A stretch of 64,000 nucleotides of DNA from Elusimicrobiaceae bacterium (lineage in GTDB: Bacteria; Elusimicrobiota; Elusimicrobia; Elusimicrobiales; Elusimicrobiaceae). Positions 14,187 to 21,178 of this stretch are shown piece by piece; position 1 is the first letter of the stretch, and each line of letters opens with the position of its first letter. The stretch spans positions 1 to 64,000 of the forward strand of contig JAFXGO010000019.1 in assembly GCA_017520185.1 (NCBI GenBank), read 5' to 3'. The notes under the pieces are model-generated. The model saw only the letters and a program-made list of their open reading frames with translations. It searched no databases and was not told the DNA's origin. The position numbers and the translations under genes are program-made.

Positions 14187-15827
14187 TTATGCTTTAAAAG
14201 TTTCTCTGAGTTTGGCAGATACCAAATCTTCATCTTCAATAATGCCGGTCATTTTTTCTTCAATACCGACTAAATTGACCGCTTGGGAAAGGTCTTGCGC
14301 AGAGGCTGCACCCACACCCAAAATCAGTTTCATGCCTTCGGTAGCCACTTTAAAAGCACTCAAGCGGGCATTGACGCGAGACATGATTTTTAAGGTATTT
14401 AAGTCAAAGCGGCTTCCTTCTGTCACTTTGCCTTCAGCACATTGGCGAGCAAAAACAGCCGCTACTTCTGCTTCACTGATCAAATCACCCAACATAAAGG
14501 TAATATATTGGTGACGGGTCAATTTTTGCAAGCGGCAATCTTCCAATACGCGGGCCAATGCTCTAAAACCTAAAGCCACACTATCGGCACCAACATCGGG
14601 GTGTTGCGTATGCAAGGCTTCAAATTCTTCAGCTTGTTTAATATAGTATTGACCGCGACTTTTGAGGTGCTCCTGCCAGCGTCCGCGGAAGATGGTCATC
14701 TCCAACACTTCGCTGGTGCCTTCATAAATGCAGGTAATCTTTACGTCACGTTTAATTTTCTCAACAGCAAATTCTTTGGTATAACCGAAACCACCCATCG
14801 CTTGAATGGCATCTTCGGCGGCTTTGTTGCCGGATTCAGTAGCATAAAGTTTAGCAATAGCACCTTCGGTGGCTAAGCCATGATTATTGACTTCTAATTG
14901 TTTGGCCGTCCAATCAATATAGGCACGCGCGGCTTCAAAACGTACATAGTGAGGGGTAATAAGTTTTAACATGAAGCCCTGTTTTTCAGAAAGAGGACCG
15001 CCGGCTTGAATGCGCTGTTGAGCATACATTAAAGCGGTTTCCACCGCTTCTTCACCACCGCCCAAACCAAACGCAGCTACCATCAAGCGAGTATAACCAA
15101 ATACCGCCTGTGCCTGCAAGAATCCTTTACCTTCTTCCAAACCAATTAAATTTTCGGCCGGCACATAGACTTCGTCAAAAGCAAGTCCCGCCGTATTGGA
15201 CAAACGGATACCGTGTTTATCTTCATGGGCATCTTGGGTAAAGCCGGGAGTACCCTTTTCTACGATAAACCAACTCGGACCACCGGGAGCTAAGGCTAGC
15301 ACCGTATAAATATCGGCCACGCCTCCGTTGGAAATCCACATTTTACTACCGGTAATTTTATAACCGACAATTTTACCGTCTTTTTCCACACGGTCAGCAC
15401 GAGTGCGCAAGGAGACTAAGTCAGAGCCGGCATCGGCTTCTGTGGCACCGTAAGCGACCAATTTGTTTTCATGGGCGATTTTTTGAAACCATTTGGCTTT
15501 TTGTTCCGGCGTACCGCCGACGTTAATCGGGTCACTGCCCAAAAACGTGGCAAACACACCGGTGGCAATACCCAAATCAATACGCGCCAACTGCTCACAA
15601 ACGCGATAGATTTCGGTAGTTTGGCCACCCAAACCGCCATATTCTTCCGGAATAAGCAAAAGGTGTACACCCAAAATATCATGGTCATACATCTCTTTCA
15701 AAATCTGCAAGGGAATTTCGTTCTTCGCATCATACTCGCGGAGAAACTCGTGGGAAATCCTGTTCTTGGCATATTGCTTCAAACTGTCCAACATCAGGTT
15801 CCTAGTAATCAGGTCATTTTTTGCCAT
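14187..15827 (-). CDS. Acyl-CoA dehydrogenase with C-terminal extension (butyryl-CoA dehydrogenase-like)
   Basis: 546 residues. The first 390 or so match the acyl-CoA dehydrogenase fold: EYGGLGG, the FAD-binding strands AYGATEADAGSDLVSLRTRA and GSKMWISNGGVADIYTVLA, QAMGGFGYTKEFAVEKIKRD, and IYEGTSEV with the catalytic-base Glu. A C-terminal helical extension of about 150 residues is absent from the usual 380-residue short-chain enzymes. Adjacent etfB and Fd-etfA make reduction of an enoyl-CoA such as crotonyl-CoA, or the reverse reaction, the likely job. Chain-length specificity cannot be read here. GGAG lies 10 nt upstream of the ATG. Confidence 0.9.
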   Translation of the reverse strand: MAKNDLITRNLMLDSLKQYAKNRISHEFLREYDAKNEIPLQILKEMYDHDILGVHLLLIPEEYGGLGGQTTEIYRVCEQLARIDLGIATGVFATFLGSDPINVGGTPEQKAKWFQKIAHENKLVAYGATEADAGSDLVSLRTRADRVEKDGKIVGYKITGSKMWISNGGVADIYTVLALAPGGPSWFIVEKGTPGFTQDAHEDKHGIRLSNTAGLAFDEVYVPAENLIGLEEGKGFLQAQAVFGYTRLMVAAFGLGGGEEAVETALMYAQQRIQAGGPLSEKQGFMLKLITPHYVRFEAARAYIDWTAKQLEVNNHGLATEGAIAKLYATESGNKAAEDAIQAMGGFGYTKEFAVEKIKRDVKITCIYEGTSEVLEMTIFRGRWQEHLKSRGQYYIKQAEEFEALHTQHPDVGADSVALGFRALARVLEDCRLQKLTRHQYITFMLGDLISEAEVAAVFARQCAEGKVTEGSRFDLNTLKIMSRVNARLSAFKVATEGMKLILGVGAASAQDLSQAVNLVGIEEKMTGIIEDEDLVSAKLRETFKA

Positions 15828-15915
15828 GGGGTATAATCTCCATTACAATAAGGTATATATAATGATACCAATTTTAGGGGAACAGGGGCAAAAAAGAAAA
15901 TCAAAAAATCAAAAT
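15828..15915 (-). promoter_or_regulatory. Probable promoter region of the acyl-CoA dehydrogenase-etf operon
   Basis: On the minus strand a TATAAT-like stretch (CATTATATATACC, about 15850-15866) lies about 30 nt upstream of the ATG and is followed by GGAG. The exact -10 register is uncertain because the A/T run offers several. Confidence 0.45.
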
Positions 15916-16174
15916 TTGTTATACTAAAAATGTAGTTACAATTTATTCTGTTTTTGGAACCGTTTTGGAAACGGACCTTTGCCGTCAGGCAAGAGTATGC
16001 TCTCCGAAAACAGTCGTTTAGGTATAGGATAAACGGACTAATTACCCGTTTGTTTTATGCCAAATGTTTATCGTTTTGGCGATAAACTACGGCTGTTCTT
16101 GGTTGAAGGTGAGCATACTCTCAGGCAAGAAGCAGCCGTTTTTGTTGGGTTTCATAACAGAATGAGGAGCGTTT
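15916..16174 (+). promoter_or_regulatory. Structured leader RNA upstream of the prepilin gene (candidate riboregulator)
   Basis: A -10 lies at 15920-15925 (TATACT) or 15937-15942 (TACAAT). The following leader of about 230 nt can form CCGTTT/AAACGG (15960-15974), TTGCC/GGCAA (15979-15992), AAACGG/CCGTTT (16031-16051) and TTTATC/GATAAA (16067-16086). The last hairpin is long: CGGCTGTTCTTG (16090-16101) with CAAGAA-G-CAGCCG (16126-16138), then TTTTT, like an intrinsic terminator. Its loop holds GAGCATACTCT (16111-16121), an exact complement of AGAGTATGCTC at 15992-16002. TCAGGCAAGA occurs twice (15985-15994 and 16121-16130). The prepilin Shine-Dalgarno (GAGGAG) lies after the hairpin. I do not recognise a known riboswitch class. 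Confidence 0.6.
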
Positions 16175-16687
16175 ATGAAAAACAACAAAAAAGCATTCAC
16201 CCTCATAGAATTATTAGTTGTCGTTTTAATCATCGGCATTCTATCTGCCGTAGCCTTACCACAATATACCTTTGCGGTAGAAAAAGCGCGCTTTGCAGAA
16301 GCAGAACAAACAGTCGGTTCTTTGCAAAAAGCCATAGATATATGGTTGCTGGAAAATGGATATCCTTCACAACAGATTCAATTCCTTGGAAAAAATAGCG
16401 GTTCCGGACAGTTGTTGCTTGACTTTGAGGGAAGCTTAGATTGTTCCGCAGAAGAGAGATGTAAAAGCAAAAACTTTAGTTATGCGGCGTCTTGCTGGCC
16501 ATCAAGGTGTTGGGTTATGGTATTTCGCGAACCCGAAAGTTCCTATGTCATTACTTGGCTCCGTGATTCTCCCGGTTGGCATGGAGACGAATGCGACTAT
16601 TATACAGATGTGTCTCCCATCGGCGAGAAGCTATGTAAAATGCTGGAAAAGCAAGGCAATGGCTTTGTTGCTTGTGAAAATTGTTAA
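16175..16687 (+). CDS. Type IV prepilin-like protein (first copy)
   Basis: 170 residues. It has a short basic leader and the class III signal peptide site, K-AFTLIELLVVVLIIGILSA, with the conserved Glu5 of mature pilins and a long hydrophobic helix, then VALPQYTFAVEKARFAEAEQ. The globular C-terminal part carries several Cys residues (LDCSAEERCKSKN, SCWPSRCWV, CEN C) that may form disulphides. The prepilin peptidase would cut before Phe. It may be a major or minor pilin or pseudopilin. It is monocistronic, behind the structured leader, with its own terminator. The N-terminus is nearly the same as in the prepilin at 38895-39395; pilT is at 46622-47755. Confidence 0.88.
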   Translation: MKNNKKAFTLIELLVVVLIIGILSAVALPQYTFAVEKARFAEAEQTVGSLQKAIDIWLLENGYPSQQIQFLGKNSGSGQLLLDFEGSLDCSAEERCKSKNFSYAASCWPSRCWVMVFREPESSYVITWLRDSPGWHGDECDYYTDVSPIGEKLCKMLEKQGNGFVACENC

Positions 16688-16694
16688 CTTATCT

Positions 16695-16724
16695 TAACCG
16701 CCTGTTTCTACAGACGGTTTTTTT
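16695..16724 (+). terminator. Intrinsic terminator of the first prepilin gene
   Basis: AACCGcCTGT/ACAGaCGGTT stem with one mismatch and a 4-nt loop, followed by a T run, 8 nt after the stop codon. Confidence 0.85.
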
Positions 16725-16782
16725 AAAGCCGTTCGCAACAAATGAAAACCCTATGTTCGCTGCATGATTTTTCAGATTTAAG

Positions 16783-16860
16783 TTTAGTTTGCGTTGCAAG
16801 TTACCCGAGGCAAGTACTGCCAGGTACGGCGAGCGGTAAGGCAACGCAAAATAAACTAAA
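16783..16860. repeat. Imperfect palindrome, candidate dispersed palindromic element
   Basis: TTTAGTTT-GCGTTGC (16783-16797) is mirrored by GCAACGC-aaaat-AAACTAAA (16841-16860), a 15-bp inverted repeat with one 5-nt bulge. The 43-nt centre is itself palindromic (TTACC...GGTAA, TAC...GTA, GCC...GGC). It lies between the prepilin terminator and the cdsA promoter and codes for nothing evident. It has the shape of a REP or miniature inverted-repeat element, but only one copy is in the window. Confidence 0.5.
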
Positions 16861-16916
16861 TATGGAAAATAGTTTGCCCAAACCCAGCCCCGCAAATGAA
16901 AAAGTCGTAAATATGC

Positions 16917-16922
16917 TAAAAT
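16917..16922 (+). promoter_or_regulatory. Extended -10 of a leaderless transcript (cdsA operon)
   Basis: TGCTAAAAT: the TAAAAT hexamer ends exactly 6 nt before the cdsA ATG at 16929, and no Shine-Dalgarno sequence is present. Confidence 0.65.
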
Positions 16923-16928
16923 ACCTAT

Positions 16929-17744
16929 ATGTTATTACCGCGTATATTAACTGCCGTTATCGGCGTCCCTGTGATTTTGGCTGCCATTCATTTTGGCGGT
17001 CTGGTGTATATGGCTTTTGTGGCCTGTGTCATCGCTTTGTGCTTATATGAGTACGGGTTGGTGTTGCGTTCCGGCAAAAAACCGGTGCATATGTTCTCAT
17101 TGGTTTTCTTCGGCCTTTTAATGGCGGTGGTAGCCATTGCCGGACGAACGGAAATTCCTTCTTTAGAACTGCCGGATAATCTTTATCCCTTTGCCATCAG
17201 TGTTGTTTTGTTTGGTGTTTTGTTTGTGGAAGTCATTACCCCGCGTCGCAGTTGGGACCGCGTCACCAACACCTTAACAGGTGTGTTTTTAATTCCTTGG
17301 TCTTTGGCTCACCTTATTAATATACGTGATTTGCAACCCAATGGTGAGTATTTAACCTTATTTATGATTGTGACGGTTTGGATTTGTGATACCGGTGCGT
17401 ATTTTACAGGTCGTTTTTTAGGCAGACACAAACTGAACAAAGAAGTTAGCCCGAAAAAAACGTGGGAAGGATCTGTCGGAGGTACTTTACTTGCTGTGGG
17501 CGGTGCTTTGTTAATGCGTCATTTATTTTTACCGTCTTTAACTTTGCAGGCTGCCGTTTGGTTGGGTCTTTTGGTAGCGGTTGTGGGCCAAGTATCTGAT
17601 TTAGCCGAATCTGTACTCAAAAGAAGCACCGGTGTTAAAGATTCTTCCAATCTTCTTCCCGGACACGGCGGCTTTTTGGACCGTTTTGACTCCTACTTAT
17701 TATTAGCTCCCGTATTTTATTACGTGGCTCTGTACGTATTATGA
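16929..17744 (+). CDS. cdsA: Phosphatidate cytidylyltransferase
   Basis: 271 residues, a polytopic inner-membrane protein with about seven to eight hydrophobic segments. The CDP-alcohol synthesis signature near the C-terminus is SDLAESVLKRSTGVKDSSNLLPGHGGFLDRFDS, with the conserved D...K-R...KD...PGHGG-DR-D residues. It makes CDP-diacylglycerol from phosphatidate and CTP, the precursor of all phospholipids. It is the first gene of cdsA-dxr-rseP-ispG-proS, an order found in many bacteria, although the usual upstream uppS is absent. The dxr ATG overlaps its stop (ATGA). Confidence 0.96.
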   Translation: MLLPRILTAVIGVPVILAAIHFGGLVYMAFVACVIALCLYEYGLVLRSGKKPVHMFSLVFFGLLMAVVAIAGRTEIPSLELPDNLYPFAISVVLFGVLFVEVITPRRSWDRVTNTLTGVFLIPWSLAHLINIRDLQPNGEYLTLFMIVTVWICDTGAYFTGRFLGRHKLNKEVSPKKTWEGSVGGTLLAVGGALLMRHLFLPSLTLQAAVWLGLLVAVVGQVSDLAESVLKRSTGVKDSSNLLPGHGGFLDRFDSYLLLAPVFYYVALYVL

Positions 17745-18940
17745 AAAACATCGTCATTTTAGGCTCTACCGGATCTATCGGTACTTCTTCTTTAAGCGTG
17801 ATGGAAGGATTAGGGCCGGATTACCGCGTCTTAGCCTTAACCGCTAACCGAAATGCGGAACTTTTTTTAAAGCAAGTTCATGCTTTTAAGCCCCGCTTTG
17901 CCGCCGTATTGGATAGCGCCGCTTACGAAACCTTAAAAAATCAAATGCCTCAAGGCACGCAACTTTTACCGCCGGAAATGGAAAGTTTAACTTTTTTGGC
18001 TTCTTTGCCTTCGGCTGATTTAATTATTAACGGTTTGGTCGGAGCGGTAGGCTTTAAGCCTTTAGTAGCTGCTATTAAGGCAGGCAAAACCATTGCTTTG
18101 GCTAATAAAGAGCCTATGGTGATGGCCGGTAAAACCGTTATGCAAGAATGTCGCCGTTGGAATGCCACCATTATTCCGGTGGATAGCGAACCTTCGGCCA
18201 TGTTTCAATGTATGGAAGGCACCGATGCCAACAGTTATGACCAAGTAAACAAATCCATTTCTCGTGTGTTTCTCACTGCTTCCGGCGGGCCGTTTGCCAA
18301 AAGAACAGACTCTTTAGACACCGTGACACCGGCAGAGGCTTTAAATCCTCCTCGTTGGAAAATGGGTAAAAAAATTACCATAGATTCCGCAACCTTAATG
18401 AATAAAGGTTTTGAAGCCATTGAAATTATGAACCTTTTCTCCTTGCCGGAAGAAAAAGTGCAAATTGTTATTCACCCTCAATCTTTAATTCATTCTGCCG
18501 TAGAATATGTAGACGGTGCTATCTTGGCCGAAATGAGTGAACCGGATATGCGCATTCCCATCCAGTATGCCATCACCTATCCCAAGCGCATGCCCAGCCC
18601 TGTCAAACCGCTTAATTTATTTCAAGCGCAAAAATTAGAATTTTTTGAGCCGGATTTTGAGCGTTTTCCCTGTTTGGAGCTTGCCCTTGCGGCACAAGCA
18701 AAAGGAAGTATTTTTCCGGCAGTGCTCAGTGCGGCCGATGAAGTGGCGGTAGATGCCTTTTTAAAAGAGCAAATCCGTTTTACCGATATTCCCAAACTAA
18801 TCTATAGTGTTTTGAAAGAAACCTATGGTACTTCCACCGAACACATTACCTTAAACCAAGCGGCCGAAGCCGATGCTTGGGGACGGGAAAAGGCTTTGGC
18901 TAATTTGGCTGAAAAGAAATACACCAAAGCTATTTTATAA
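17741..18940 (+). CDS. dxr: 1-deoxy-D-xylulose 5-phosphate reductoisomerase
   Basis: 399 residues. The NADPH-binding N-terminus is ILGSTGSIGTSSLSVM, followed by LANKEPMVMAG and VDSEPSAMFQC with the metal-binding Asp/Glu. The active-site loop is TASGGPFAK, and later segments are KKITIDSATLMNKGFEAIE and HPQSLIHSAVEYVDGA. The enzyme makes 2-C-methylerythritol 4-phosphate in the MEP isoprenoid pathway. Together with ispG two genes downstream it shows that the organism makes IPP by this route. The start overlaps the cdsA stop by 4 nt. Confidence 0.97.
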   Translation: MKNIVILGSTGSIGTSSLSVMEGLGPDYRVLALTANRNAELFLKQVHAFKPRFAAVLDSAAYETLKNQMPQGTQLLPPEMESLTFLASLPSADLIINGLVGAVGFKPLVAAIKAGKTIALANKEPMVMAGKTVMQECRRWNATIIPVDSEPSAMFQCMEGTDANSYDQVNKSISRVFLTASGGPFAKRTDSLDTVTPAEALNPPRWKMGKKITIDSATLMNKGFEAIEIMNLFSLPEEKVQIVIHPQSLIHSAVEYVDGAILAEMSEPDMRIPIQYAITYPKRMPSPVKPLNLFQAQKLEFFEPDFERFPCLELALAAQAKGSIFPAVLSAADEVAVDAFLKEQIRFTDIPKLIYSVLKETYGTSTEHITLNQAAEADAWGREKALANLAEKKYTKAIL

Positions 18941-18949
18941 GGAGTTTTT

Positions 18950-20083
18950 ATGTTGCTTTCTGCATTAGCCGTTATTGTAGTGCTCAGTCCGATTGTTATT
19001 ATCCACGAATTTGGGCATTTTATCGCGTGTCGCTTAACCGGCATCGGGGTAAAAGAGTTTTCTTTTGGATTTGGAAAAATTCTTTGGCACAAAAAGTCTT
19101 CCAAAGGAACTGATTTTCAAATTCGCGCCATTCCTTTTGGCGGATTTGTAGAGCCGGAAGGACAAATGTTTCCCGAAGATGGTCAAACCGAAAAACCCAA
19201 AGGAAACGAATTCGGCGCCAAAAAATGGTATGCCAAATTGTTTATGGTAGTCAATGGGGCATTTTTCAACTATGTATTGGCGGCTTTTATCTTCTCCTTG
19301 CTTATTTTTCTGCGTGGTATGCCGGAAAATGACCCGACCAGACTTGCCCCCGTCGTTGGAGAAGTGGTGGCTGAATTTCCGGCTGAAAAAGCAGGCCTGC
19401 AAAAAATGGATTTGATTACATCTATTGACGGTAAAAATATTCAAAATTGGCAAGAACTTAATCAAGCCCTCAAAGCCAGACAAGGGGACTTGTCTTTGAC
19501 GGTTAAACGTGGAGAAAATGCTTTGCAGCTTTCTATTAAAGATTCCTATTTCTCACCAGAAAATCCAACAATCATCGGCATTGCCGTACACAACGAACTC
19601 AAACCCGTAGGCTTGATTTCGGCTGTAGGACTTGGCCTGTATCAATGCTGGTACTGGAGCAAATTTTCTCTTGTGTCCATTTGGCAAAGCATCACACATA
19701 AAAAAGCACCGGATTTGGCAGGACCTATCGGCATTGTAAACATTATTCATCAATCGGTACACAAAGGTTGGATGGATTTTATTTTCTTAATCGGCATGCT
19801 TTCTTTGGCGGTGGGTATGTTTAACTTATTCCCTATTCCTATATTAGATGGCGGATATGCGCTCGTATTTTTGTGGGAAGGCTTGACAGGCAAACTCCCC
19901 TCCACCAAAATGATTATGCGTGCAGCCAATGTAGGCTTTTATATTTTAATGATCTTGGTTGTCTATGCGTCTTATTCTGACATTAAACGTATTTTCTTTA
20001 AACCCAAAGCAACCATAGAGCAAACCCAAGAAAAGCAAACACCTGCCACAACGCAAGAGGCAGTTGCACAGGAGGAAAAATAA
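18950..20083 (+). CDS. rseP: RIP site-2 zinc metalloprotease
   Basis: 377 residues. HEFGHF in the first membrane segment (about residue 22) is the zinc-binding HExxH. A single PDZ domain covers about residues 120-205 (AEKAGLQKMDLITSIDGKNIQNWQEL). NLFPIPILDGGYAL near the C-terminus carries the third-ligand motif (LDG). The C-terminal 30 residues are a polar Gln/Thr/Glu tail. Such proteases cut transmembrane segments, for example of anti-sigma factors, within the inner membrane. GGAG lies upstream. The TAA stop shares its last base with the ispG ATG. Confidence 0.95.
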   Translation: MLLSALAVIVVLSPIVIIHEFGHFIACRLTGIGVKEFSFGFGKILWHKKSSKGTDFQIRAIPFGGFVEPEGQMFPEDGQTEKPKGNEFGAKKWYAKLFMVVNGAFFNYVLAAFIFSLLIFLRGMPENDPTRLAPVVGEVVAEFPAEKAGLQKMDLITSIDGKNIQNWQELNQALKARQGDLSLTVKRGENALQLSIKDSYFSPENPTIIGIAVHNELKPVGLISAVGLGLYQCWYWSKFSLVSIWQSITHKKAPDLAGPIGIVNIIHQSVHKGWMDFIFLIGMLSLAVGMFNLFPIPILDGGYALVFLWEGLTGKLPSTKMIMRAANVGFYILMILVVYASYSDIKRIFFKPKATIEQTQEKQTPATTQEAVAQEEK

Positions 20084-21177
20084 TGTATAAAACCAGACAA
20101 GTCCAAGTAGGCCCCTATACTTTAGGTACGGGCAACCCTGTGCGCGTGCAAAGCATGTGCAATACCGATACACGCGATACACAAGCCACTGCTGATCAAA
20201 TCAATGCTTTAGAAAATGCGGGTTGTGAAATTAACCGCGTAGCCGTACCGGATATGCAAGCGGCCCAAACTTTGGGCGAAATCAAAAAACGCATTCATAC
20301 CCCCTTGGTGGCAGACATTCACTTTGATTATAAATTGGCTTTAGAGGCCATCAAACAAGGCGTAGACAAAGTACGCATTAATCCCGGCAATATCGGTGCG
20401 ATTGAAAACACCAAAGAAGTGGTCAAAGCGTGTGCCGACCATAATGTAGCCATTCGCATCGGGGTTAATGCAGGCTCTGTTAAATATTTGAAAAGCGTCT
20501 CAGGGCAAGTGGAACTTTCTGATGACAAATGGGCTGAAGTGATGGTTAACGAAGCCTTAGAACAAGCCAATATTTTAGAGCAACTAAATTTCAAAAACGT
20601 AGTGGTGTCTTTAAAATCGGACGATTTTGCCCGTACTTTAAAAGCCAATGAACTTTTTGCTTCTCAAAGCGACATTCCCTTACACATCGGGCTGACAGAA
20701 GCGGGCAGTTTCCTGAGCGGAACGGTCAAAAGTTCTATTGCTTTAGGCACTCTTTTGCAAAAGGGCATCGGCTCTACCATTCGTGTTTCTCTAACCGAAG
20801 ACCCTGCCTTGCAAGTACGCACCGCCTATGAAATTTTAAAAGCCTTAGGCATGCGTAAATATGGGCCAAACTTGATTTCCTGCCCTACCTGCGGACGCAC
20901 GCAAGTAGATGTGGCCGGAACAGTGCGCGAATTGGAAAAGCGCATCTACTCCAACAAAGATTTGTTAGAAAAGGCCACCGGTCTTAAAATTGCGGTGATG
21001 GGTTGTATCGTCAACGGACCCGGTGAAGCGCGCGATGCAGATTTTGGCATTGCCGGCGGAAAAGGGGAAGGATTGTATTTTGAAAAAGGCGAAACGATGT
21101 TCAAACTCCCGCAAGACCGCTGGGTAGAATTTTTAATCAATAAAATAAATACTTGGAAAAAAGAAGAAGGAAAATAA
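20083..21177 (+). CDS. ispG: 4-hydroxy-3-methylbut-2-en-1-yl diphosphate synthase (flavodoxin/ferredoxin)
   Basis: 364 residues. It begins VQVGPYTLGTGNPVRVQSMCNTDT, with the TIM-barrel segments VAVPDMQAA, PLVADIHFDYKLAL and RINPGNIG. The C-terminal [4Fe-4S] site is formed by SCPTCGRTQ and MGCIVNGPGEA. The enzyme performs the penultimate step of the MEP pathway, with electrons probably from ferredoxin or flavodoxin in an anaerobe. It starts at TAATG, overlapping rseP by 1 nt. Confidence 0.97.
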   Translation: MYKTRQVQVGPYTLGTGNPVRVQSMCNTDTRDTQATADQINALENAGCEINRVAVPDMQAAQTLGEIKKRIHTPLVADIHFDYKLALEAIKQGVDKVRINPGNIGAIENTKEVVKACADHNVAIRIGVNAGSVKYLKSVSGQVELSDDKWAEVMVNEALEQANILEQLNFKNVVVSLKSDDFARTLKANELFASQSDIPLHIGLTEAGSFLSGTVKSSIALGTLLQKGIGSTIRVSLTEDPALQVRTAYEILKALGMRKYGPNLISCPTCGRTQVDVAGTVRELEKRIYSNKDLLEKATGLKIAVMGCIVNGPGEARDADFGIAGGKGEGLYFEKGETMFKLPQDRWVEFLINKINTWKKEEGK

Positions 21178-21178
21178 A

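Noticed and set aside
15916-16174. Reading the prepilin leader as a known cyclic di-GMP riboswitch
   Set aside because: The position would fit, but I cannot find the GEMM-type conserved core (GGCAAACC or GCAAAGC-like loops) or a class II pseudoknot. I therefore leave the class open.
16742-17050. 102-codon plus-strand reading frame upstream of and overlapping cdsA
   Set aside because: It runs through the palindromic repeat and the cdsA promoter and then reads cdsA in the wrong frame. The product has no family features.
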